NCBI GenBank assembly: GCA_902760315.1
Contig: CACWFV010000013.1
Location: forward strand, 55,172 to 119,171
Direction: 5' to 3'
Source of the DNA: an uncultured Bacteroidales bacterium
GTDB taxonomy: Bacteria; Bacteroidota; Bacteroidia; Bacteroidales; Bacteroidaceae
DNA: 64,000 bases
Part shown: in pieces, positions 27,132-34,919 of the stretch
Position numbering within the stretch: the stretch's first letter is position 1
Layout: every line of letters starts with the position of its first letter
Notes under the pieces: generated by a model
Database searches by the model: none
Seen by the model: only the letters and a program-made list of their open reading frames with translations
Told to the model about the DNA's origin: nothing
Translations under genes and position numbers: made by a program

Positions 27132-27176
27132 AAAGATGGAGACCCAATATGAAGTGGTCTCCATCTTTCTTTTTCC
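27132..27176 (+). terminator. Terminator of the glycogen operon
   Basis: A perfect 13-bp stem (27132-27144 with 27156-27168), then CTTTTT. Confidence 0.9.
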
Positions 27177-27376
27177 CCGTTTCGTATCGATTTTCCTAAA
27201 ATAGTATACAAAATAATGTTGAAATCGTCTAAATCAATTCTCTGACAAATATGGGTCGTCTGCATAACCGTGTGTGAACAACCACACTTACATTGGGTCA
27301 TCTGGAGAACCAATCTATGAAAAGGTTGTTACGTCTCGCGGCCGTCATGTTACATCTCAATGACTGCATGTTACCA

Positions 27377-27411
27377 AGCGTGACAATTGGGACAATTGGG
27401 ACAATTGTTTT
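27377..27411 (+). repeat. Iteron array, left arm (three 9-bp units)
   Basis: AGCGTGACAATT followed by two further GGGACAATT units and GTTTT: a 9-bp period with three copies of the palindromic core CAATTG. It is matched in inverted orientation by 27613-27638. Confidence 0.8.
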
Positions 27412-27612
27412 AGCACACCCCCGACGAATAGTCCCCGGCTCCCCGGAAAAGAGAGTAAAGCAATATATTGTTTAGAAACAGTGGTTTACTATACAGAGTT
27501 ATAGATGATTGAATAGATTGATATAATTGTTTATACAAATATTATGGTTCTTCTTATTTCCTTTCTTATCATCTCTTATCATCGACCCGTCACTCGGCTA
27601 TGATTGAGCGAC

Positions 27613-27638
27613 AAAACAATTGTCCCAATTGTCACGCT
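27613..27638 (-). repeat. Iteron array, right arm (two 9-bp units, inverted)
   Basis: The reverse complement reads AGCGTGACAATT, GGGACAATT, GTTTT: the same element as the left arm, one unit shorter, 202 bp away and inverted. Confidence 0.8.
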
Positions 27639-27811
27639 CAAGACTTAGACTGGATAAAGTATTGACATGAATGCCATCCGGCAATGTTACAGTAGGATTT
27701 ATTCATCGTCACTGCCTGTCCACCAGCAACTGTTGATTGCCATTGTAGCGGGGACGTTCAGATGCGGTTATGCAGATGCCCCTCAATAGTTCATTTTTTT
27801 ACATGGAAAGA

Positions 27812-27843
27812 AACAAAAAAGCGTCGGATTCACATCCGACGCT
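27812..27843 (-). terminator. Terminator of the small lipoprotein gene
   Basis: A perfect 10-bp stem (AGCGTCGGAT, 27820-27829, with 27834-27843) around TCAC. On the minus strand it is followed by TTTTTTG. Confidence 0.88.
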
Positions 27844-27878
27844 AATTCTCTCAATTTCTTTTGAGTTCGTGCTCTAGA

Positions 27879-28055
27879 TTACTCAGCGGCAGTGCTGTCA
27901 GCAGCAACTGAGTCAGCAGCTACGGTGTCAACCTCAGCGCTATCAACAACAGCGATAGAATCTGAATCAACAGCCTCGGCCTGAGCGGTCTTGTTACCAC
28001 AAGAAGCGAAAGAGATAGCTGCAACAGCAACGAACATAAATACTAATTTTTTCAT
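27879..28055 (-). CDS. Tiny acidic lipoprotein (58 aa)
   Basis: KKLVFMFVAVAAISFASCGNK is a lipoprotein signal peptide with lipobox FASC, so the mature protein is anchored by Cys19 or thereabouts. The remaining 40 residues are a low-complexity D/S/A/V tail (DSDSIAVVDSAEVDTVAADS) with no other feature. The frame is open from 28085, but ATG 28055 gives a proper signal peptide. It has its own promoter and terminator. Similar small lipoproteins are common in Prevotella; the role is unknown. Confidence 0.8.
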   Translation of the reverse strand: MKKLVFMFVAVAAISFASCGNKTAQAEAVDSDSIAVVDSAEVDTVAADSVAADSTAAE

Positions 28056-28107
28056 TTTTCTAAGCTTTTTAAATCTGTAAAACAATCATTTGTTTATTAA
28101 AACGCTG

Positions 28108-28115
28108 CAAAGTTA
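28108..28115 (-). promoter_or_regulatory. -7 element (TAACTTTG) of the lipoprotein gene
   Basis: A minus-strand box 52 bp before the ATG at 28055, in a very AT-rich divergent region. Confidence 0.65.
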
Positions 28116-28204
28116 GGCATTTTTTTGTTATGTTGTATCTTTTTTTGTGTTTTTTTTTAGGTCTTTTTTGTAACTATTTTGCAAGTATCTAAATATCAGT
28201 AATT

Positions 28205-28225
28205 TACGAAATGTTAAATTTCGTA
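28205..28225. other. Inverted repeat between divergent lipoprotein and mtaB genes
   Basis: TACGAAAT, a 5-nt spacer GTTAA, then ATTTCGTA. A perfect 8-bp dyad in the divergent promoter region; a possible operator. Confidence 0.4.
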
Positions 28226-28284
28226 TAAAATTACCTGTCAACTGAAATTTTGCTAAAAATGGGTGTTTATTTCTAAAAATTGTG

Positions 28285-28292
28285 TACCTTTG
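28285..28292 (+). promoter_or_regulatory. -7 element (TACCTTTG) of mtaB
   Basis: A perfect TAnnTTTG box 30 bp before the mtaB ATG. No clear -33 element. Confidence 0.65.
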
Positions 28293-28322
28293 TGCCCGTA
28301 AACAACAGACCTTATTTTATAT

Positions 28323-29678
28323 ATGATAGATTCGTCAGCTTTTCAGGGAAAGAAGGCTAATTACTATACGTTAGGTTGCAAACTGAACTTCTCAGAGACA
28401 TCTACGTTTGCCAAGATGCTTGGTGATATGGGTGTCGTGACTGCTGCCAAAGGTGAGCAAGCAGATATTTGCCTAATTAATACTTGTTCGGTGACCGATG
28501 TTGCCGACCATAAATGTCGTCAGGCCATTCACCGTTTGGTGCGTCAAAATCCTGGAGCCTTTGTTGTAGTCACTGGCTGTTATGCCCAGTTGTCTCCAGA
28601 ACGTGTTAGCGGGATCGAGGGCGTTGACCTTGTATTAGGTTCTAACGAAAAGGCCAACCTTATCCAGTTCCTCTCTGAAGGTTTTGTCAGTCGTGAGAAT
28701 GACTCGGCCAGTGGAAACTCCGACGTCAAGTGTCATACTGTAAAGACCAAGGATATTAGGAGTTTCGCTCCATCGTGTTCGCGTGGCAACCGTACACGCT
28801 ACTTCTTGAAGGTGCAGGATGGCTGTGACTATTTCTGCACCTACTGTACCATTCCCTATGCCCGTGGTTTCAGTCGCAACCCAACGATAGCATCGCTGGT
28901 CGCTCAGGCTGAGCAGGCTGCCCGTGAGGGTGGTAAGGAGATTGTATTGACAGGTGTCAATATTGGAGACTTTGGCAAAACTACAGGCGAGCGATTCATT
29001 GACCTGGTGAAAGCGCTGGATGCTGTTGAGGGCATTAGCCGTTACCGTATAAGTAGTTTGGAGCCCGACCTATTGAGCGACGAGTTGATAGCGTATTGTG
29101 CCAATAGCCGTGCCTTTATGCCCCACTACCACATACCGCTTCAGAGTGGTAGCGACGAGGTACTCAGATTGATGCACAGACACTATGACCGACAGTTGTT
29201 TGCTGACAAGATTCATTCCATTAAGGCTGCTATGCCCAATGCTTTTATTGGCGTGGACGTGATGGTGGGCTGTCGTGGCGAAACGCCTGAGTGTTTTGAG
29301 GACACGTATGAGTTCCTGCGCGACTTGGACGTCACTCAGCTACATGTTTTTCCGTATTCTGAACGGCCTGGTACGTCGGCACTTAAGATTCCATACGTTG
29401 TGAGCGACGCTGATAAGCGTGTGCGCAGCCAGCGGCTGTTGGCGTTGTCAGACGAGAAGACACACGCCTTCTACGAGCGCCATATTGGTCAGCAGGCCGA
29501 AGTGCTCTTTGAGAAGGCACCACAAGGCAAGGCTATGCATGGTTTCACGAAGAACTACATCCGCGTGGAATTGCCCGCTGCTCAGGCTCGTGCAGAATTT
29601 GACAATCAGTTGATGACAATCACGCTGGGTGGTATGAATCACGACCAGACGGCGCTGAAAGTTGCCGCTGTGAAATAA
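28323..29678 (+). CDS. mtaB: tRNA t6A37 methylthiotransferase
   Basis: A 451-residue radical-SAM enzyme that adds a 2-methylthio group to t6A37 of tRNAs reading ANN codons. The N-terminal methylthiotransferase domain supplies three cysteines (LGCKLNFSET, NTCSVTD, VTGCYAQ) for the auxiliary cluster. The radical-SAM motif is CDYFCTYCTIPYARG. It ends with a TRAM-like domain. The GCKLN form is typical of MtaB rather than MiaB or RimO. A glycosyltransferase gene follows after 42 bp. Confidence 0.94.
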   Translation: MIDSSAFQGKKANYYTLGCKLNFSETSTFAKMLGDMGVVTAAKGEQADICLINTCSVTDVADHKCRQAIHRLVRQNPGAFVVVTGCYAQLSPERVSGIEGVDLVLGSNEKANLIQFLSEGFVSRENDSASGNSDVKCHTVKTKDIRSFAPSCSRGNRTRYFLKVQDGCDYFCTYCTIPYARGFSRNPTIASLVAQAEQAAREGGKEIVLTGVNIGDFGKTTGERFIDLVKALDAVEGISRYRISSLEPDLLSDELIAYCANSRAFMPHYHIPLQSGSDEVLRLMHRHYDRQLFADKIHSIKAAMPNAFIGVDVMVGCRGETPECFEDTYEFLRDLDVTQLHVFPYSERPGTSALKIPYVVSDADKRVRSQRLLALSDEKTHAFYERHIGQQAEVLFEKAPQGKAMHGFTKNYIRVELPAAQARAEFDNQLMTITLGGMNHDQTALKVAAVK

Positions 29679-29720
29679 CTTATACGAAGAGAAGGAGATT
29701 TCCCCAAATAAAGAGAGCAT

Positions 29721-30740
29721 ATGGATAAGGTGGCTATTGTTATTTTAAATTGGAATGGCCGGGAGATGCTACATCGGTATCTGCCTACGGTACTAAAATA
29801 TTCGCGCGACGAGGCCACCGTCTACGTGGCCGATAACGCTTCAACGGATGGTTCGCTTGAATTGCTGAGATCTGAGTTCCCTGAGTGCAGACAGATTGTG
29901 CTGGACCGCAACTGGGGCTTCGCCGAGGGGTATAACAAAGCGCTTCGTGAAGTAGAGGCTGAGTACTACTTGCTGCTGAACAGCGACATCGAGGTGACCC
30001 ACCATTGGCTAACACCGCTGATAGAGTTTATGGACGTCCATCCTGAGGTGGCCGCCTGCCAGCCTAAGTTGCTCTCTATATATAATAAAGATATGTTCGA
30101 GTATGCCGGAGCGAGTGGGGGGTACCTTGACCGTTATGGCTACCCTTTCTGTCGCGGACGCCTGTTTGACACCATCGAGGCAGACAACGGCCAGTATGAT
30201 TATGCAACCGAGGTGTTGTGGGCTACAGGTGCAGCATTGATGATACGTTCGGCCGATTATTGGGCGGCAGACGGACTTGATGGTCGTTTTTTTGCACACA
30301 ACGAAGAAATTGACCTTTGTTGGCGACTACGCATCCGTGGTCGCAAGATTTATTGTCTGCCTGAGTCGTACGTCTATCATGTTGGTGGTGGCACACTGCC
30401 CAAGTCGAACCCCATGAAGACGTTTCTGAATTTCCGTAACAATCTAACCATGCTCTACAAGTGTCTGCCCGACTCCGAACTTCTTCGCGTGATGCGTTGG
30501 CGTTGGTTCTTGGATTACGTGGCCGCCTGGCAGACTTTGCTGTTCAAGGGGCACTGGGGCGACTTCCTGGCTATTTATCGCGCCCGTCGTGCTTTCAGAC
30601 GGTGGCGCAAAGATTTCAAGGCCGACCGTGTGGCCATTCAGAGTAGCCGGCGAACAGAAAAAATACCAGAGCAGTTCGATTTCTCGTTGCTCTGGCAATA
30701 CTACGCCAAGGGGCGTAAACGTTTCTCCGACTTGTTTTAG
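29721..30740 (+). CDS. Glycosyltransferase family 2 (rhamnosyltransferase-like)
   Basis: A 339-residue GT2 protein. It has the N-terminal VAIVILNWNGREML, the nucleotide-sugar site ADNASTDGS, the metal site LLNSDIEV (DXD-like), and FAHNEEIDLCWRLRIRGRKI with the acceptor-site ED-like motif. This arrangement is usual in rhamnosyl- and other cell-surface-glycan transferases. No membrane helix is evident until the amphipathic C-terminus. The last 4 bp overlap the end of uxaB on the opposite strand. The acceptor is unknown. Confidence 0.88.
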   Translation: MDKVAIVILNWNGREMLHRYLPTVLKYSRDEATVYVADNASTDGSLELLRSEFPECRQIVLDRNWGFAEGYNKALREVEAEYYLLLNSDIEVTHHWLTPLIEFMDVHPEVAACQPKLLSIYNKDMFEYAGASGGYLDRYGYPFCRGRLFDTIEADNGQYDYATEVLWATGAALMIRSADYWAADGLDGRFFAHNEEIDLCWRLRIRGRKIYCLPESYVYHVGGGTLPKSNPMKTFLNFRNNLTMLYKCLPDSELLRVMRWRWFLDYVAAWQTLLFKGHWGDFLAIYRARRAFRRWRKDFKADRVAIQSSRRTEKIPEQFDFSLLWQYYAKGRKRFSDLF

Positions 30741-32176
30741 AGGATGGTCTTTACAGCCTCTAACATACCTTTGTCCTGAATCAGGTCGAGGAACAGTTTC
30801 ACCATCTGGTTCAGACCCTGAATCTTGTTCAAGTCCTCTTGCCAGATGAACTCGGCACCCAGCACACCGTCAGTTACTTTCTGTGTGTCGCCAGTAGCCC
30901 ACAGTTCCTTCAGCAGATCCATAATCTTTTGGTCGTCGTTAGGAACGATTTCCGTACCGTCTTCGCGTTTACCACCCTTATAGTAAGTGATAATGGCGGC
31001 CAAACCGAATACCAGTCCCTTAGGTAACTCGCCCTTACGGTCCAGATAAGTCTTTACGCCAGGCAGGTCACGAGCCTGGAATTTGGGGAATGAGTTCAGC
31101 ATGATGCTCGTTACCTGGTGGTCGACGAATGGATTGTCGAAGCGCTCCAGCACGTCACCGGCAAACTTCTCCAGCTCGTCCATGGGCAAGTCGAGCGTCT
31201 GCATGAGTTCCTCAAACTGCACCTTGTGGATGTACTTTGAGATGACCTCGTGCTGGCAGGCATCGCGTACGATGTTTACGCCGCTCAGGAAAGCTACTGG
31301 GCTCAATACGGTGTGCGGGCCGTTGAGCAGTGTTACCTTGCGCTTGTGATAAGGCTCTTCAGAGGGAACGAATAGTACGTGTAGTCCTGCCTTGTCTGCT
31401 GGGAATTCATTCTCTATTTCCTTAGGAGCTTCGATGACCCAAAGGTGGAAGTTCTCGGCCTGCACAACAAGATTATCGCGATAGCCAATTTTCTCCTGAA
31501 TCTGGGCGATTTCCTTGCGGGGGAATCCGGGCACGATGCGATCCACCAATGTAGCATAGACACCGCACGATTCGTCGAACCACTTCTTGAAGTCAGCCGG
31601 CAACTGCCACAGTTCAATGTACTTGTTGATGCACTCCTTCAGTACGTGGCCGTTCAGGAAAATAAGTTCGCAGGGGAAAATAATGAGACCTTTCGTGGGG
31701 TCGCCGTTGAATGTCTGCCAGCGGCGGTACAACAGTTGCACCAGCTTGCCGGGATAGCTTGAGGCAGGCTTGTCGTCAAGTTTGCAAGAAGGGTCGAAGG
31801 CAATACCAGCCTCAGTGGTGTTCGAGATGACAAAACGAATCTCTGGCTGATCGGCCAGTGCCATGAATGCGTCGTTTTGCGAGTAGGGGTTCAAGCAGCG
31901 GCTAATGACGTCGATGCGCTCCAGCGTATTGACGGGCTTACCGTTCTCGCGTCCCTGCAAATTGACGTGGTACAGGCAGTCCTGTCCGTTTAGCCATTCG
32001 ATCATTCCCTGAGCCAGTGGTTGCACGACAACTACAGAGCCGTTGAAATTGGTTTTCTGGTCCATATTCCAGATAATCCAGTCTACGAATGCACGGAGGA
32101 AGTTTCCCTCACCAAACTGAATGACCTTTTCAGGCATGACGCTCTTCGGAGCGAAGTGTTTGTTTAACGGTTTCAT
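30737..32176 (-). CDS. uxaB: Tagaturonate reductase (altronate oxidoreductase)
   Basis: A 479-residue member of the mannitol dehydrogenase family, which reduces D-tagaturonate to D-altronate during galacturonate breakdown. It shows the N-terminal VIQFGEGNFLRAFVDWII, ISNTTEAGIAF, and the catalytic-domain Lys-x4-Asn-x2-His pattern (KVTLLNGPHTVLSP). Fructuronate reductase (UxuB) is a close alternative, but the N-terminus fits UxaB better. The start is ATG 32176; upstream codons lie in the promoter. No other pectin genes are adjacent. Confidence 0.85.
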   Translation of the reverse strand: MKPLNKHFAPKSVMPEKVIQFGEGNFLRAFVDWIIWNMDQKTNFNGSVVVVQPLAQGMIEWLNGQDCLYHVNLQGRENGKPVNTLERIDVISRCLNPYSQNDAFMALADQPEIRFVISNTTEAGIAFDPSCKLDDKPASSYPGKLVQLLYRRWQTFNGDPTKGLIIFPCELIFLNGHVLKECINKYIELWQLPADFKKWFDESCGVYATLVDRIVPGFPRKEIAQIQEKIGYRDNLVVQAENFHLWVIEAPKEIENEFPADKAGLHVLFVPSEEPYHKRKVTLLNGPHTVLSPVAFLSGVNIVRDACQHEVISKYIHKVQFEELMQTLDLPMDELEKFAGDVLERFDNPFVDHQVTSIMLNSFPKFQARDLPGVKTYLDRKGELPKGLVFGLAAIITYYKGGKREDGTEIVPNDDQKIMDLLKELWATGDTQKVTDGVLGAEFIWQEDLNKIQGLNQMVKLFLDLIQDKGMLEAVKTIL

Positions 32177-32215
32177 AATCTTGAATGTTTTAATAGTATG
32201 TCTTTTATAGTGCTG

Positions 32216-32223
32216 CAAAGATA
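32216..32223 (-). promoter_or_regulatory. -7 element (TATCTTTG) of uxaB
   Basis: A minus-strand box 39 bp before the ATG at 32176. Confidence 0.65.
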
Positions 32224-32284
32224 GTGATTATTTTTGGAATAACCACTATCATGGATGAAATAAAAAACGTTAACGTTTGCGAAA

Positions 32285-33634
32285 TTACTGCTCCATCAGG
32301 AATTGCTTGAAGTCTTGGAAGTCCTTAGAAAACTCGACGCTCTGCTTTTCGCCGCGCATGAAGGCTTGTAGGCGCTCAGGAATGTCAATGTCGGTACCAA
32401 GAATCTGGTCGACCTTCTCTTTGAACTTAGCCGGGTGAGCTGTCGCGCAGAAAATACCCACTTCGCCAGGCTGTAGTCCGTCTTTCAGGGCTTGATAGCC
32501 ACAAGCACCATGGGGGTCGAGCACGTAGCCCGTCTCCTGATAGCAGCGGCGCATAGTGTCAGCAATCTGTTCGTCGCTATAAGTGGCACCGCTGATGAGT
32601 TGGGTAATGGCATGATGCGTATCGTCAGCCGACAGTGCACCGTTCTGGCTGTACAGGTTCAGAATACGTGCAAAGTTCGACGGGTCACCAACATCCATGG
32701 CATTAGCTAGGGTCTGCACAGACGGACGTGGCGTATACTGCCCCGTCTGGAGGTACTGGTAGAAGACGTCGTTGGCGTTGTTGGCGGCTATGAAGCGGTG
32801 GATGGGCAGCCCCATCTGGTGGCCGAAGAGTGCGGCGCAGATGTTGCCGAAATTGCCTGACGGGACGCACATGACGACGTCCTGCGACCGACCCTTGAGC
32901 GCCCACAGACGGGCCACGGCGTTGAAGTAGTAGAAGGCCTGTGGCAGGAAGCGCGCCACATTGATGCTGTTGGCCGACGTGAGGCGCATGTGGCCGTTCA
33001 GCTCGGCATCCATGAAGGCCGACTTGACCAGCGCCTGACAGTCGTCGAAGACGCCGTCGACCTCGATGGCTGTGATGTTCTGGCCCAGCGTAGTGAACTG
33101 GCACTCCTGGATGGGCGACACCTTGCCCTTGGGGTAGAGCACGTAGACGTGAATGCCCTCAACGCCCAGGAACCCGTTGGCCACGGCCGAACCGGTGTCG
33201 CCGCTGGTGGCCACCAGGACGTTGACCTGCTGCTGGCGGCCAGAGCCGTCCACGCGGTTGCCCCGATTCAGGAAATAGCGCAAAAGACGGGCCATGAAGC
33301 GCGCACCGACGTCCTTGAAGGCGAGGGTAGGGCCGTGAAACAGTTCGAGGGCGTAGATGTTGTCCTCTACTTCCACTATCGGACAGTCAAACGACAAGGT
33401 GTCGTAGACCAAGTCCTGCAGGGCGTCTTCGTCAACATCCTCGCCGAAGAAGTTACTGGCTACGTTGTAGGCTATGTCCTGGAACGTCATGTCCTGAAGA
33501 TGGTCAAAGAATGCCTTGGGCATCTGGTATATCTTTTCAGGCATATAGAGCCCGCGGTCCTCTGCGAGTCCTTTCACTACGGCCTTCTCCAGGTCGGCCA
33601 TGGGTGCTTTACCGTTGGTGCTGTAATATTTCAT
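32285..33634 (-). CDS. thrC: Threonine synthase
   Basis: A 449-residue PLP enzyme that converts O-phosphohomoserine to threonine. It has the N-terminal YYSTNGKAP and EDRGLYMPE, the PLP Lys in LELFHGPTLAFKDVGARF, the phosphate-binding VATSGDTGSAVANG and VPSGNFGNICA. The start codon overlaps the stop of the upstream apgM gene (ATGA), so translation is coupled. It is the last gene of thrA-apgM-thrC. Confidence 0.96.
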   Translation of the reverse strand: MKYYSTNGKAPMADLEKAVVKGLAEDRGLYMPEKIYQMPKAFFDHLQDMTFQDIAYNVASNFFGEDVDEDALQDLVYDTLSFDCPIVEVEDNIYALELFHGPTLAFKDVGARFMARLLRYFLNRGNRVDGSGRQQQVNVLVATSGDTGSAVANGFLGVEGIHVYVLYPKGKVSPIQECQFTTLGQNITAIEVDGVFDDCQALVKSAFMDAELNGHMRLTSANSINVARFLPQAFYYFNAVARLWALKGRSQDVVMCVPSGNFGNICAALFGHQMGLPIHRFIAANNANDVFYQYLQTGQYTPRPSVQTLANAMDVGDPSNFARILNLYSQNGALSADDTHHAITQLISGATYSDEQIADTMRRCYQETGYVLDPHGACGYQALKDGLQPGEVGIFCATAHPAKFKEKVDQILGTDIDIPERLQAFMRGEKQSVEFSKDFQDFKQFLMEQ

Positions 33635-34866
33635 ATGCTCATAAATGTTTTCATGAATTCGTCAAGTTTTAACAGTCCGTAGACTCCTGATACGCAACTC
33701 ACCTCGTCGTATTGCGCCACCTCGTCGGCCTCGATGCCGCGGTGCCAGATGAGAAACGGCACGGGCTGGCCTACGTGGACGCGTTGCTCGACAGGCGTCA
33801 GGTGGTCAGGCAGTACGGCGAAGCAGACAGGCTCCGGCCAGTCTTTCACCTTATTATATATAGGGGCTATGAGCCGCTGGTCCAGATACTCTATGGTCTT
33901 CAGCTTCAGTTCCAGGTCGCCGTCGTGACCGGCCTCGTCGCTGGCCTCTACGTGCACGAAGACGAAGTCGTCGTGGGCTAATGCCTCTATAGCGGCCTGT
34001 GCCTTGCCCTCGTAGTTGGTGTCGGCCAGTCCGGTGGCACCGGGCACCTTGACGATGCGCAGTCCGGCATAGCGCCCAATGCCCTGAATGAGGTCGACGG
34101 CCGAGATGACGGCACCCGACTTGATTTGGGGATACTGCTGCTGCAGCGTCTGCATGCACGGGCGGTAGCCTCCGCTCCAGGGCCAGATGCTGTTGGCCTG
34201 TCGCTGGCCCTTGGCGGCTCTGGCCAGGTTATAGGGGTGACGGGCCAGCAGCTGCTGCGACGTCAGGATAAGCTCGTTCAGCAAGTCGGCCGTCGACTGG
34301 GCTTCAGGGACGGCTGCTTTCACCAGCAGCGGGCGCCACAGCTCGTTGGGATGGTCGTGGGGCGGCGCACAGACGATGTGCTTGTTGCCACCCTTGATGA
34401 CGAGCAGATGGCGGTATTGGATGCCGGTGATGAACTTCACGCGCTCGCAGCCCTCTCTGGCGTTGATGGGACGGGCAAGGTTTTCGTTGAGGTAGTCTAT
34501 CAGCACGCGGGCGTCTTCCGTCTCCAGGTTGCCACCATTGTGGGTAATGATTTTTCCGTCTTCCAGCGTAATGATGTTACAGCGGATGGCCATGTCGTCG
34601 TCAGCCATCTCGTAACCTATGGAAGCAGCCTCCAGCGGGCCGCGGCCTTCATAAACCTTGTTGAGGTCGTAGCCCAGAATGGCGGTGTTGGCCACCTCGC
34701 TTCCAGGAGGAAACCCTTCGGGAACCGTCACCAGCCGGCCACAGCGTCCCTGGCGTGCCAACTGGTCCATCATTGGCTTACGGGCATATTGCAGCAGGGT
34801 CTTGCCGCCGAGTCGTTCAACGGGAAGGTCGGCCATGCCGTCGCCCAAAATGATAATATGTTTCAT
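33631..34866 (-). CDS. apgM: Phosphoglycerate-mutase-like protein; probable homoserine kinase of the thr operon
   Basis: A 411-residue alkaline-phosphatase-fold protein of the archaeal-type cofactor-independent phosphoglycerate mutase family (ILGDGMADLP, EGFPPGSEVANTAILGYD with the nucleophile Ser, HVEASDEAGHDGD). Between thrA and thrC it occupies the slot of homoserine kinase, and no GHMP-type ThrB is seen. Comparative genomics has proposed this family as the analogous homoserine kinase in Bacteroidetes. I follow that from context; the sequence alone says only mutase-like metalloenzyme. Confidence 0.85.
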   Translation of the reverse strand: MKHIIILGDGMADLPVERLGGKTLLQYARKPMMDQLARQGRCGRLVTVPEGFPPGSEVANTAILGYDLNKVYEGRGPLEAASIGYEMADDDMAIRCNIITLEDGKIITHNGGNLETEDARVLIDYLNENLARPINAREGCERVKFITGIQYRHLLVIKGGNKHIVCAPPHDHPNELWRPLLVKAAVPEAQSTADLLNELILTSQQLLARHPYNLARAAKGQRQANSIWPWSGGYRPCMQTLQQQYPQIKSGAVISAVDLIQGIGRYAGLRIVKVPGATGLADTNYEGKAQAAIEALAHDDFVFVHVEASDEAGHDGDLELKLKTIEYLDQRLIAPIYNKVKDWPEPVCFAVLPDHLTPVEQRVHVGQPVPFLIWHRGIEADEVAQYDEVSCVSGVYGLLKLDEFMKTFMSI

Positions 34867-34883
34867 TGTTTTTGTCGAAAAGG

Positions 34884-34904
34884 CCTCTCCCGCGAAGGGA
34901 GAGG
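34884..34904 (-). other. Intercistronic hairpin between thrA and apgM
   Basis: CCTCTCCC / GGGAGAGG with a GCGAA loop. An 8-bp GC-rich stem in the 53-bp gap, without a T-run. It may stabilise or partly stop the mRNA rather than terminate it fully. Confidence 0.5.
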
Positions 34905-34919
34905 GAAGTAGGTAGGCTA

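Larger units (their letters stand above)
27177..27811. other. Gene-poor stretch with an inverted pair of iteron arrays
   Basis: About 635 bp without a convincing gene. The longest plus-strand frame (27293-27475, 60 codons) has no start context or family. The main content is the inverted repeat pair at 27377-27411 and 27613-27638. A GC-rich CCCCGGCTCCCCGG segment lies at about 27433-27446, between two AT-rich blocks. No tRNA or known RNA family was recognised. Confidence 0.6.

Noticed and set aside
24857-27313. Two long minus-strand open frames (336 and 366 codons)
   Set aside because: Both lie opposite the alpha-glucan phosphorylase gene and show no recognisable domain.
27293-27475. 60-codon plus-strand open frame in the gene-poor stretch
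   Set aside because: No start context, no family, and its sequence includes the iteron array read as GTIGTI. It is best read as non-coding.
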